A stretch of 27,112 nucleotides of DNA from Acholeplasmataceae bacterium (GTDB lineage: Bacteria; Bacillota_I; Bacilli_A; Acholeplasmatales; Acholeplasmataceae), in NCBI GenBank assembly GCA_023230825.1, contig JALNWO010000011.1, positions 1 through 27,112 on the forward strand, written 5' to 3'. Below are positions 14,999-23,257 of the stretch, one piece after another. The notes beneath the pieces are model-generated. The model worked only from the letters and a program-made list of their open reading frames with translations, made no database searches and was not told where the DNA came from. Position numbers and translations under genes: made by a program. The stretch's first letter is position 1; each line of letters begins with the position of its first letter.

Positions 14999-15978
14999 AA
15001 AAGTGTTTTTAAATAAATCATCGCAGCTAAGACTAGTAGGGTTACGATTAAAGCTAAAAAATCTCTTGTTGCTAAATGATACTCATCGATTCGTGTACGT
15101 TTAGCACCAATCACATAACCACGAACTTCCATTGCATTTGCTAGATCCTCTGATCGTTTAAATGAAATGACAAAAACAGGAATGAGTAAAGAGATGATTT
15201 GTTTGATTTTTTCGCCAAAAGAGTTTTCTTTAAAATCAACCCCTCGTGATGCTTGGGCTTTCATAATTTTTTCAGTTTCAATGAGTAAAGTTGGAATATA
15301 TCTTAAAGTTAACGATAACATCATCGCGATCATTTCTACAGGCACTTTAATAAGTTTTAAAGGTTTCAATAAAGATTCGATGGCATAGTTTAAATCGGTT
15401 GTCATTGTTGTAAAGGTTAAGAGGGATGTTAAAATAATAATATTCGTAATTCTTAAAAAGATAAAGCCTGCTTTAATTAATCCTTCATCATAAACCTTCA
15501 TTGTGTAAGATGTTAAGCCGATGTAAGGTAGGAGTGTTTGTAAGTAGAAAAACATAAAAACAGCAAGGAAAAAATAAGTGGTTCTAAATTTGATGCGTCG
15601 TTTTGTGAGATGGTAAAAGACAAGAAAGAGAAAGACGGCTACGATACTTGTAACAGACACGTACATCTCTTGTTCAAACAATAAAGTTCCAGATTGGGTA
15701 TAAAAGAGTTGAATAACAAAGGTGAAAGTTAATAAAAAGACAATCGGCTTTAGGCCATTTAACACTTTCATTAAAGGGATTTTTGCTGATGCAGTTAAAA
15801 TTAAAATGAGCACTAAAATAGCGAGCATCGACAAAATGGGTGTTAATGTTGACGAACGAATCGGAACTAAAAAGATTGCGACAAGTAAGACAACTAGATT
15901 AAGTAATTTAATCCGGGGATCCACTTTGTGGAGCCACGAATTGGTTGGGAGGTATTGACCTAGAGTTAGATTATTCAT
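14995..15978 (-). CDS. ecfT: ECF transporter transmembrane subunit EcfT, enlarged
   Basis: The scaffold membrane protein of group II ECF transporters, which links the EcfA1A2 ATPase pair to exchangeable substrate-binding S components for vitamins or metals. The two coupling-helix motifs are present: QASRG (242-246) and EVRGY (284-288). The N-terminal LGQYLPTNSWLHKVDPRIKLL is also typical. At 327 residues it is about 60 longer than usual. The excess lies around residues 102-160 and includes two further hydrophobic stretches (110-123, 135-151) that look like extra membrane helices. The ATG at 15978 has AGGAGG six bases upstream, lies within ecfA2's end and overlaps it by 8 bases. No S component is in the window. 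Confidence 0.93.
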   Translation of the reverse strand: MNNLTLGQYLPTNSWLHKVDPRIKLLNLVVLLVAIFLVPIRSSTLTPILSMLAILVLILILTASAKIPLMKVLNGLKPIVFLLTFTFVIQLFYTQSGTLLFEQEMYVSVTSIVAVFLFLVFYHLTKRRIKFRTTYFFLAVFMFFYLQTLLPYIGLTSYTMKVYDEGLIKAGFIFLRITNIIILTSLLTFTTMTTDLNYAIESLLKPLKLIKVPVEMIAMMLSLTLRYIPTLLIETEKIMKAQASRGVDFKENSFGEKIKQIISLLIPVFVISFKRSEDLANAMEVRGYVIGAKRTRIDEYHLATRDFLALIVTLLVLAAMIYLKTLL

Positions 15979-16819
15979 GTTGGACCTCCTTTAAGTAGTT
16001 TAATAGACTATTAAAGTCGTATTGAGGTTGATAAGGGAGTTGAACTTCTTTTTCTAAATGTTTAAGAATTTTTAAAGGAGTGGGTAACTCTAAATGAAAC
16101 TCATCAAAGCGAGGATGATCAAAAAGAGCTTCTTTTGTGCCGTCGAATACAACAGCACCATCTTTTAAAACAATGACTCGTTTTGCATACTCAGAGACGA
16201 TATCCATGTCATGAGTAATTAAGACAATTGATTTCCCTTCGGTTTCATGAAGATTTCGAAAAATATTTAAAAGATCTTTCCGTCCTCTAGGGTCTAATCC
16301 TCTTGTCGGTTCATCTAAAACTAAAATCTTCGGTTCCATGGCTAAAATACCAGCAACAGCAACACGCCGCATCTGGCCACCACTGACTCGAAAAGGAGAC
16401 TGTTCATAAAGCTCTGGGCCAATCCCAACAGTTTCAGCTGCTTTTTTTGCTTTTTCAGTGGCTTCTTCATCGGTATGATTAAAGTTTTTTGGTCCAAACA
16501 TAATATCTTTAAGAATGGTTTCTTCAAAAAGTTGATATTCAGGAAATTGGAAAACCAAACCCACTTTTTGTCTTAAGTGATTGATCTTTTCGTTTTTCTT
16601 AGGTGGTAATGTTTGTCCTAGTACCTCAACTTCACCTTGAGTTGGAAGTAAAAGTGCATTCATATGTTGAACGAGTGTCGATTTTCCACTACCCGTATGG
16701 CCAACAATCGCCACAAACTCATTTTCTTGAGCGATTTGTAAATTAATTTGATTTAAAGCGCCATACGATGTTTTGATTCCGCGATATGTAAAACTTACGT
16801 TTTTAAATTGAATGCCCAT
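15971..16819 (-). CDS. ecfA2: ECF transporter ATP-binding subunit EcfA2
   Basis: A 282-residue ABC ATPase forming a heterodimer with EcfA1 to drive vitamin or metal uptake. Walker A is GHTGSGKS (40-47), the Q-loop is FQFPEYQLFE, the signature is VSGGQMRRVAVAG, Walker B is ILVLDEPTRGLDP and the switch His is in ITHDMD. The Q-loop ending FPEYQLFE distinguishes EcfA2 from EcfA1. Its ATG at 16819 lies 25 bases inside the end of ecfA1, with only a weak ribosome-binding site, so coupled translation is likely. Confidence 0.95.
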   Translation of the reverse strand: MGIQFKNVSFTYRGIKTSYGALNQINLQIAQENEFVAIVGHTGSGKSTLVQHMNALLLPTQGEVEVLGQTLPPKKNEKINHLRQKVGLVFQFPEYQLFEETILKDIMFGPKNFNHTDEEATEKAKKAAETVGIGPELYEQSPFRVSGGQMRRVAVAGILAMEPKILVLDEPTRGLDPRGRKDLLNIFRNLHETEGKSIVLITHDMDIVSEYAKRVIVLKDGAVVFDGTKEALFDHPRFDEFHLELPTPLKILKHLEKEVQLPYQPQYDFNSLLNYLKEVQHE

Positions 16820-17598
16820 AGCGAATCCACAATCCTTTGACTAATTTTCTCATCTCTTTTAGCTTCATTGTATAAACTAAAACCAAAAGGGAGTTCTAAA
16901 TGTGATGATTTAAGCAGTTCTTCTTCTTTAAAGACATCCATTGGTGTACCACTTAAAATAAGTTCACCGTCTTTAAAAACCATCAACTGATCACTCATCG
17001 ACGCAAATGATAAGTCGTGCGTAATTGTAATAATTGTTTTATGATGTTCTTGATTTAACTTTTTAATGAGTTCAACAATGTCTTTCGTGCCTTCAGGGTC
17101 TAACATCGAAGTGGCTTCATCTAAAATAAGGACTTCTAGATCCATCGCCAGAGCTCCAGCAATCGCGACTCTTTGTTTTTGACCACCTGATAAATTGTGA
17201 GGTTCTTTAGCTAAAAATTGTTCCATCCCAACAAGGCTAGCAAAATGATCAATTTTTTCAACCATTTCATGTTGAGGGATTTGTTGATTCTCTAAACCAA
17301 AAGCAATGTCATGTTTCACAGTGACACCGACAAATTGATTATCAGGATTTTGAAAAACAATCCCGATCTTTTTACGGATAGCGGCTAAGTTTTGGTCGTT
17401 TAATGTGAGACCATCGATTTCAATGGTGCCTCTGGGCGTCTCCAAAAGACCGACTAATAATTTAGCAAGTGTTGATTTTCCTGAACCATTGTGTCCAATA
17501 ATAGAAATCCATTGTCCTTTTTGAATTTCTAAACTAATATCTTTAAGGGCTTCATCACGCCCATCATAAGAAAAAGAAAGGTTTTTAACTTTAATCAT
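16795..17598 (-). CDS. ecfA1: ECF transporter ATP-binding subunit EcfA1
   Basis: A 267-residue ABC ATPase, partner of EcfA2. Walker A GHNGSGKS (35-42), Q-loop FQNPDNQFVG, signature LSGGQKQRVAIAG, Walker B LEVLILDEATSMLDP and ITHDLS are all intact. FQNPDNQFVG is the EcfA1-type Q-loop. First gene of the operon, with AGAGGT a few bases before the ATG at 17598 and its own promoter at 17654-17626. Confidence 0.95.
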   Translation of the reverse strand: MIKVKNLSFSYDGRDEALKDISLEIQKGQWISIIGHNGSGKSTLAKLLVGLLETPRGTIEIDGLTLNDQNLAAIRKKIGIVFQNPDNQFVGVTVKHDIAFGLENQQIPQHEMVEKIDHFASLVGMEQFLAKEPHNLSGGQKQRVAIAGALAMDLEVLILDEATSMLDPEGTKDIVELIKKLNQEHHKTIITITHDLSFASMSDQLMVFKDGELILSGTPMDVFKEEELLKSSHLELPFGFSLYNEAKRDEKISQRIVDSLWAFNLKT

Positions 17599-17625
17599 CG
17601 GCTCTACCTCTTTTCGTTCCTAAAT

Positions 17626-17654
17626 ATTATACCACTTTACATACAGTTTATAAA
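17626..17654 (-). promoter_or_regulatory. Promoter of the ecfA1-to-rsmI operon
   Basis: TTTATA (17654-17649), 17-bp spacer ending TGG, then TATAAT (17631-17626) on the minus strand, an extended -10 promoter. Transcription would begin near 17619. The 90 bases between this and the thioredoxin promoter hold no feature I can identify. Confidence 0.75.
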
Positions 17655-17747
17655 GATATAGGAGAGGGAAAATCGATAAATATTTATTCAGAAACATTGA
17701 TGAAAAGGAGTCTAAAAAGAATCATCCACTTTTTTAAATAATTTTGG

Positions 17748-17776
17748 TTGGATTTTCAGCTGTCTTTTTATATAAT
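17748..17776 (+). promoter_or_regulatory. Promoter of the thioredoxin-reductase operon
   Basis: TTGGAT (17748-17753), 17-bp spacer, TATAAT (17771-17776). Transcription should start near 17783, which rules out the in-frame GTG at 17783 as translation start. Confidence 0.75.
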
Positions 17777-17803
17777 AGATAAGTGATGATTGGAGTGAGA
17801 AAA

Positions 17804-18115
17804 ATGGTTATTGAACTAACACAAGACAATTTTAAAAAAGAAGTTTTAGAAAGTGATGTCCCAGTTTTAGTTGATTTTTGGGCCAGATGGTGCATGCCTT
17901 GTTTAAGAACAGCACCGATTTTAGAAGAGTTAGCTTTAGAAGTTGGTGACCGTGCCAAAGTAGCTAAACTAGATGTTGATGCTATTTATCAAATTGCTGA
18001 TGAATATGAAATTATGAGCATTCCCACTTTAACGGTTTTCGTGAATGGAGAGATTAAGGAACAAGTCATCGGAGTAAAGTCCAAACAAGAAATGATCCGT
18101 CTTTTAGGTTTATGA
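17804..18115 (+). CDS. trxA: Thioredoxin with an unusual CMPC active site
   Basis: A 103-residue thioredoxin-fold protein, cytoplasmic (no signal). The fold marks are VLVDFWARWC, the cis-proline segment IMSIPTLTVF, and VGDRAKVAKLDVDA. The active site is C30-Met-Pro-C33; canonical thioredoxins have Cys-Gly-Pro-Cys. The residue between the cysteines strongly affects redox potential and partner choice, so this is probably a specialised thioredoxin. The ATG at 17804 was chosen for its GGAGTGAG upstream and normal length. Its TGA stop overlaps the ATG of the reductase-like gene, so the two are coupled and almost certainly work together. Confidence 0.92.
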   Translation: MVIELTQDNFKKEVLESDVPVLVDFWARWCMPCLRTAPILEELALEVGDRAKVAKLDVDAIYQIADEYEIMSIPTLTVFVNGEIKEQVIGVKSKQEMIRLLGL

Positions 18116-18975
18116 AAGATGTTTTAATTGTTGGCTTAGGTCCAGCAGGAATTTCGGCAGCAATTTATTTGAAACGATCCGGTGTCGATCCACTTTTAAT
18201 TGGTAAAGATCTTGGAAATTTAGAATTGTTTCCTCTACCAATTGAAAACTATTATGGCTTTCCAGAGCCAATTCATAGTAAGACTCTTGTTCAAAATGGA
18301 ATCGCTCAAGCACAGCATTTAGGGATTGAAATTAAAAAAGAGGCAGTTATTGAAATTGCTGAAAAAGACTCAATCTTTTATGTAAAGACAGCCCAAAATG
18401 AATATCTAGCCAAGACGGTTATTTTAGCCTCGGGAAAAAAACTGAAATCATTTTCTGTTCCTGGTTTTAATAAATTTAAAGGTAAGGGGATTAGCTTTTG
18501 TGCAACTTGTGATGGTTTTTTTTATCGCCGAAAAAAGATTGCCATTATAGGGCATAGCGCCTATATGAAAAATGAGTTGGCATACTTAAGTCAACTGAAC
18601 CAAGACATTACTATTTTTACAAATGGTGAAACGTTAGATGAAACATTCCCCTTTTTAATTGTAAAGGAAAAGATTACAAAGTTTTTGGGCGACCAAAAAC
18701 TAACGGGAATTAAAACAAGCGATGGTCAAATCTATTCTATAGATGGTGCTTTTGTTGCAGTAGACTCGCCAGGCTCATTGGAGTTTGCTCAACAAATAGG
18801 CATTATTGTTGAAAAAGGCAATGTCGTTGTTGATAAAAAATATCAAACAAACATTCCCGGACTATTTGCCATCGGGGATATTATTGGCGGCAAACTACAA
18901 ATCGCAAAAGCTGTTTATGATGGGATGATGGTTGCTGATGATATCAAAAGATATTTAAAAAACAAAAATAAGTAA
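18112..18975 (+). CDS. TrxB-like flavoprotein disulfide reductase lacking NADPH-binding motifs
   Basis: A 287-residue member of the low-molecular-weight thioredoxin reductase family. The FAD site GLGPAGISAA (8-17), the redox pair C130-Ala-Thr-C133 (CATCDGFF) and the C-terminal FAD segment NIPGLFAIGDIIGG (247-260) are intact. In ordinary TrxB the second nucleotide domain begins GGG(D/N)xA and carries HRR for the NADPH phosphate. Here the aligned residues are GHSAYM (147-152) and FTNG (169-172), so both are lost. Known NADPH-independent relatives (ferredoxin-linked FFTR of clostridia, DTR of some cyanobacteria) show such losses. The inference is reduction of the adjacent CMPC thioredoxin by ferredoxin, flavodoxin or another donor. 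Slightly short for TrxB (~310). Confidence 0.85.
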   Translation: MKDVLIVGLGPAGISAAIYLKRSGVDPLLIGKDLGNLELFPLPIENYYGFPEPIHSKTLVQNGIAQAQHLGIEIKKEAVIEIAEKDSIFYVKTAQNEYLAKTVILASGKKLKSFSVPGFNKFKGKGISFCATCDGFFYRRKKIAIIGHSAYMKNELAYLSQLNQDITIFTNGETLDETFPFLIVKEKITKFLGDQKLTGIKTSDGQIYSIDGAFVAVDSPGSLEFAQQIGIIVEKGNVVVDKKYQTNIPGLFAIGDIIGGKLQIAKAVYDGMMVADDIKRYLKNKNK

Positions 18976-18977
18976 CG

Positions 18978-19010
18978 AAAAGGTTGAGAAATGCTGTCTC
19001 AACCTTTTTT
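18978..19010 (+). terminator. Terminator of the thioredoxin operon
   Basis: AAAAGGTTGAGA/TCTCAACCTTTT (18978-18989 with 18997-19008), 7-nt loop, T-run to 19010, directly after the reductase-like stop codon. Confidence 0.9.
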
Positions 19011-19026
19011 ATTACTAACCATACTT

Positions 19027-19055
19027 TTGGGCTTCTATCCATTATTTAGTATAAT
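19027..19055 (+). promoter_or_regulatory. Promoter of rtcB (and mgtA)
   Basis: TTGGGC (19027-19032), 17-bp spacer, TATAAT (19050-19055). The start point near 19062 leaves a leader of only about 11 nt, containing GGTGAT just before the ATG at 19073. Confidence 0.7.
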
Positions 19056-19072
19056 GAATTTATGGTGATACT

Positions 19073-20152
19073 ATGGATTTAAAAATTTTTACAAACAACA
19101 TCGCAGATAATGCTCGCGCTCAAGTTCATACATTAATGGAACAAGATGCTTTTAAAAATGCAAAGGTAAGAATTATGCCTGACGTCCACGTTGGCATTGG
19201 TTCTGTGATTGGCTTTACGGGAAATTTAGGTGATAAAGTTATTCCCAATGTAGTGGGCGTTGATATTGGGTGTGGCATGTTAACAATTGAGATTGCCAAT
19301 GAAAACTTAGATTTTCTCCATATCGATACGATGATCCACACTTTTGTCCCTTCGGGCTTCAAAATCCACCGAAGACCCCAAATGCTCCCCTTTCCTTTAA
19401 GTAACCTTATTGTTTTTCCAGAACTTAAAAATGTGGATCGAATCGAAGCGTCTGTTGGAACATTGGGAGGAGGGAACCATTTCATCGAAATTGGCAAATC
19501 TGATGATGACCGTTATTTTTTAGTGATTCATACGGGGTCGAGGAATTTAGGTAAACAAGTTGCTGACCTTTATCAAAAGAAAGCAATCGCTTATGCTAAA
19601 AAGAATCACATTCAAATTCCTCGCGATTTAGCTTATTTGGAAGGTCAGTTAAAAGATGACTATTTGCATGATATGCGTCTGACCCAAAAATACGCTCAAG
19701 CCAATCGTGCTCGAATTGCTGAGATTATTATTGCTAAATGTGGCTTAAGAGAACTGGATCGTTTTGAAACGGTTCATAATTACATTGGTGATGATAACAT
19801 TGTTCGTAAAGGAGCCATTTCAGCTTACGAAGGTGAACGAGTGTTAATTCCGATTAATATGCGTGATGGTTCTCTTTATGGTATTGGTTTAGGAAATCCG
19901 GATTGGAATTACTCTGGGCCGCACGGCGCAGGTCGTCTTCTTTCTAGACGTCAAGCCAGGGAACAACTGAGGCTCAGTGAATTTAAAAAGGACATGGATG
20001 GTATTTATACAACATCTGTTGCCCCCGGAACGATCGATGAATCACCACGAGCATATAAAGACATGCAAGAAATCATCGATAACTTACACGAAACCATTAA
20101 AATTCTTTTCATTATTAAACCACTATATAACTTTAAAGCCGTTGGCGGCTAG
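19073..20152 (+). CDS. rtcB: RtcB-family RNA ligase
   Basis: A 359-residue RtcB-family protein, shorter than E. coli RtcB (408). RtcB joins RNA 2',3'-cyclic phosphate (or 3'-phosphate) ends to 5'-OH ends using GTP and Mn2+. Metal- and guanylate-binding residues are visible: DVHVGIG, C67 in DIGCGM, H136 in GGGNHFIE, H153 in IHTGSRNLG, H235 in VHNYIGDD and the guanylated histidine H284 in SGPHGAGRLLSR. All catalytic residues seem present, so the enzyme is probably active. No archease or rtcA/rtcR lies nearby. It is followed after 24 bases by mgtA, with no terminator seen between, suggesting one transcript. A role in RNA repair or stress recovery is inference. Confidence 0.9.
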   Translation: MDLKIFTNNIADNARAQVHTLMEQDAFKNAKVRIMPDVHVGIGSVIGFTGNLGDKVIPNVVGVDIGCGMLTIEIANENLDFLHIDTMIHTFVPSGFKIHRRPQMLPFPLSNLIVFPELKNVDRIEASVGTLGGGNHFIEIGKSDDDRYFLVIHTGSRNLGKQVADLYQKKAIAYAKKNHIQIPRDLAYLEGQLKDDYLHDMRLTQKYAQANRARIAEIIIAKCGLRELDRFETVHNYIGDDNIVRKGAISAYEGERVLIPINMRDGSLYGIGLGNPDWNYSGPHGAGRLLSRRQAREQLRLSEFKKDMDGIYTTSVAPGTIDESPRAYKDMQEIIDNLHETIKILFIIKPLYNFKAVGG

Positions 20153-20176
20153 AATTAAGAAAAAGAGGAACTTGAA

Positions 20177-22807
20177 ATGAAAATAAAAAAACAATCATTG
20201 AGGCAACATAAGCAGCAACAAGAAATCGAATCCAACTTAAGACAATTTGCAGAAATGAAAGAACCAACTCTTTTCAACTTATTAGAAACTTCTCCTGCGG
20301 GTCATACCGATGATTTTGCCGAAGAATTACTTGATGATCATGGTAAAAATATTATTACTACAAAAAGAAAAAACACGATTTTTACACGATTGCGAAGTGC
20401 ACTTATTAATCCATTCAACTTAGTTTTAGTTGTCATTGTTTTAGTAACTTACTTTGTGGACTTCTTTGCGAACCAGCCGATTGATTACTTAACCATCTTC
20501 ATTATTGTGGGCTTAATTTTAATCGCAAGTTCGATTTCTTTTATCCAAGGAGAAAAATCAAATGCAGCGGCAGAGAAACTAAGCGACTTAGTAACCAACG
20601 AAGCAGACGTTTTAAGAAGCGGAAAATATCAATCCATTTTAATGGAAGATATTGTTGTTGGTGACATTGTCAAATTGTCTGCCGGTGATATGATTCCTGC
20701 TGATGTTCGCTTTTTATCGATTAAAGATACCTTCGTCGCGCAAGCTGCCTTAACGGGTGAGTCACAACCAGTGGAAAAATATGCGACTCTCACGCCTGGA
20801 GAAAAATCGTTAACGGATTTAGAAAATCTTGGCTTTATGGGAACCAACATTGTCTCAGGAAGTGCGACGGCCGTTGTTTTAGCAACCGGCAATGATACTT
20901 ATTTTGGTTCCATGGCACAAACCTTATCCGGTGATAAAGCAGAACGAAGCTTTGAAAGAGGCATTCATTCAGTTTCAAAGATGCTTATTCAAATGACGGC
21001 GATTATAGTCCCAATTATTTTACTCATCAACGGTTTAAATAAGGGAGACTGGCAACAAGCCATTTTATTCGCGATTAGTATTGCTGTTGGTTTAACCCCA
21101 GAGATGTTACCTGTTATTATTAGTTCCACGCTTGCTAAAGGGGCGGTCTCAATGAGCCGACACAAAGTCATCGTTAAATCACTAGGAAGTATTCAAACAT
21201 TCGGTGAGATGGATATTTTATGCACCGATAAAACAGGAACTTTGACAGAAGACAAAATTATTTTAGAAAAATATATGAACCTGCATGGTGATGATGACCA
21301 ACGCGTTTTACGTCATGCCTACTTAAATAGTTACTTTCAAACTGGCCTTAAAAACCTCATTGATTTAGCAATTATAGAAAGAGCAAACAAAGTTGGTTTA
21401 ACAGAAATCTTATCTCGGTTTGAAAAAGTCGATGAAATTCCTTTTGACTTTTCAAGAAGGCGCATGAGTGTCGTTCTTAAAGATCATACCGGAAAAAGAC
21501 AACTCATTACCAAAGGTGCAGTCGAAGAAATGTTAACCATCGCAACGTATATAGAAATCGATGGACAAGTTGAGGTCATGAATGATGACTATATGCAAAT
21601 CGCTTTAAAAACATATGAAAAATACAACCGCGAAGGGCTAAGAATTTTAGCAGTTGCCCAAAAAAATGAAGTCCCTGACGAACATGTCTTTGGCATTCAA
21701 GATGAATCAGATATGGTTTTAATTGGTTTTGTTGGGTTTTTAGACCCCCCAAAAGAAAGTGCAAAAGAAGCTGTCGCCATTTTAAAAGAACATGGTGTTA
21801 GAACGATGGTTTTAACCGGAGATAGCGAAGGGGTAACTGCCAAAGTGTGTCAAAAAATTGGTATTGATGTTAGCGACATTATTTTAGGGGCAGATGTTGA
21901 GAAGATGGATCAAGAACAACTCGCCGAATCCTTAAAGACGCATGATATTTATGCGAAACTCTCTCCAGCTGATAAACAGCGAATTGTCGCGACACTTCAA
22001 AGTTTGGGTCATACCGTCGGTTTCTTGGGCGATGGAATTAATGATGCACAAGCGCTTCATCAAGCGGATGTCGGTATCTCGGTCGACAATGCTGTAGACA
22101 TTGCGAAAGAAACAGCGGACATTATTCTTTTAGAAAAAGATTTACTTGTTTTAGAAGAGGGTGTTGTTGAAGGAAGAAAGACTTTTGGTAACATTACGAA
22201 ATATATTAAAATGGCCGTCAGTGGTAACTTTGGCAACATGTTTTCTGTTTTAATTACCAGTATTTGGTTACCGTTCTTACCGATGCTACCCCTTCATATT
22301 CTTATTCAGAATCTACTTAATGACTTCTCTCAAGTCGGGATGAGTTTTGATAACGTTGATGATTCCTACTTGCTAAAACCACGCAAATGGGAACCTAAGA
22401 GTATTTTTAAATTTACTTTATTCATGGGACCATTAAGTTCAATCTTTGACATTTTAATTTTCCTTGTTCTCTTTTATATTATTGGTCAAAGCAGTCCAGA
22501 TCCACAAATGTTTCAAACGGGATGGTTTATCTTTGGAATCATTTCCCAAGTGCTCGTTATTTATGCAATTAGAACCCGTTACATACCGTTTATTCAAAGC
22601 AAGCCTGGAAAACTTTTAACGATTTCTACTATAAGTGTGATGGTAGCCGCAATCATTATTGGTTTCTTTAGTTTCAACACCGTTTTCCAAATGGTTCCGA
22701 TGCCACTTCCATACTTGTGGTGGTTGCTCGGCATTGCCGTCTTATACGCAATTAGTGCTGAGTTAGTGAAGCGTGTTTACATCAAGTTATTTGGTGAGTG
22801 GATTTAA
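20177..22807 (+). CDS. mgtA: Magnesium-importing P-type ATPase
   Basis: An 876-residue P3B-type ATPase that imports Mg2+. The actuator motif is TGES (193-196), the phosphorylated aspartate is D351 in CTDKTGTLTED, followed by the hinge GDGINDAQAL. The N-terminal SPAGHTDDFAEELLDDHGKN region and the C-terminal NDFSQVGMSFDNVDDSYLLKP (given in part) plus MGPLSSIFDI are specific to MgtA/MgtB, not calcium pumps. About ten membrane helices. ATG 20177 follows AGAGGAA by six bases. Only 24 bases separate it from rtcB, so there is no room for the M-box or other Mg2+ leader often found upstream of mgtA; regulation, if any, is at the rtcB promoter or post-transcriptional. Confidence 0.94.
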   Translation: MKIKKQSLRQHKQQQEIESNLRQFAEMKEPTLFNLLETSPAGHTDDFAEELLDDHGKNIITTKRKNTIFTRLRSALINPFNLVLVVIVLVTYFVDFFANQPIDYLTIFIIVGLILIASSISFIQGEKSNAAAEKLSDLVTNEADVLRSGKYQSILMEDIVVGDIVKLSAGDMIPADVRFLSIKDTFVAQAALTGESQPVEKYATLTPGEKSLTDLENLGFMGTNIVSGSATAVVLATGNDTYFGSMAQTLSGDKAERSFERGIHSVSKMLIQMTAIIVPIILLINGLNKGDWQQAILFAISIAVGLTPEMLPVIISSTLAKGAVSMSRHKVIVKSLGSIQTFGEMDILCTDKTGTLTEDKIILEKYMNLHGDDDQRVLRHAYLNSYFQTGLKNLIDLAIIERANKVGLTEILSRFEKVDEIPFDFSRRRMSVVLKDHTGKRQLITKGAVEEMLTIATYIEIDGQVEVMNDDYMQIALKTYEKYNREGLRILAVAQKNEVPDEHVFGIQDESDMVLIGFVGFLDPPKESAKEAVAILKEHGVRTMVLTGDSEGVTAKVCQKIGIDVSDIILGADVEKMDQEQLAESLKTHDIYAKLSPADKQRIVATLQSLGHTVGFLGDGINDAQALHQADVGISVDNAVDIAKETADIILLEKDLLVLEEGVVEGRKTFGNITKYIKMAVSGNFGNMFSVLITSIWLPFLPMLPLHILIQNLLNDFSQVGMSFDNVDDSYLLKPRKWEPKSIFKFTLFMGPLSSIFDILIFLVLFYIIGQSSPDPQMFQTGWFIFGIISQVLVIYAIRTRYIPFIQSKPGKLLTISTISVMVAAIIIGFFSFNTVFQMVPMPLPYLWWLLGIAVLYAISAELVKRVYIKLFGEWI

Positions 22808-22825
22808 TCAAAGCATTTCTAATAG

Positions 22826-22859
22826 AAAAAAGCCGATTCAAAATTGAATGGGCTTTTTT
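22826..22859. terminator. Bidirectional terminator between mgtA and the small membrane gene
   Basis: AAAAAAGCC/GGCTTTTTT (22826-22834 with 22851-22859), then a G-G mismatch and an inner ATTCAA/TTGAAT stem. A-rich on one side and T-rich on the other, serving both converging genes. Confidence 0.85.
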
Positions 22860-22873
22860 ATTTAATAAGCGTT

Positions 22874-23257
22874 TCACTTTAAAAGATAACGATAACGATT
22901 CACCGCAATTAAAACCATTAAACCAACGCCAAGCCAAGCAATGTAGTTAGTTGATAGGCCTAAAAAAGTAATTAAAATCATTCCAGCAATGAGTTGGAGA
23001 TTTGTCATTAAGTTAATCGCTAAATTTAAAGCATCATCGATTTGCTTTTTAAAAAGGTGATAGATGCTAAAAAGAAAATGTAGGATTGTTACTAAAACAA
23101 TGATGACCATTGTCATATTACCTAAAAACATCATTTGTGCATCAAAAGTGGCCTTAAATCCAGTAATTGTCATGTCATTAATGGAAAACATCGGAAAAAA
23201 GAAACAAGTGATGAGACCAGCTAATAATACGATTTGTATAACTTTATATTTAATCAT
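22874..23257 (-). CDS. Uncharacterised four-helix membrane protein
   Basis: A 127-residue protein I do not recognise. Hydrophobic stretches around residues 8-24, 46-68, 79-99 and 104-120 predict four membrane helices; the loop KKQID carries positive charge and the C-terminus ends RYRYLLK, suggesting a cytoplasmic end. No lipobox or catalytic motif. The ATG shares one base with the stop of the M3 peptidase gene, so it is translationally coupled to it and is the last gene of the walJ operon. It might be a membrane partner of a neighbour, but nothing in the sequence shows this. Confidence 0.7.
   Translation of the reverse strand: MIKYKVIQIVLLAGLITCFFFPMFSINDMTITGFKATFDAQMMFLGNMTMVIIVLVTILHFLFSIYHLFKKQIDDALNLAINLMTNLQLIAGMILITFLGLSTNYIAWLGVGLMVLIAVNRYRYLLK

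Noticed and set aside
19126..19497. 123-codon minus-strand frame inside rtcB
   Set aside because: It is the antisense shadow of rtcB, whose catalytic residues span this interval.
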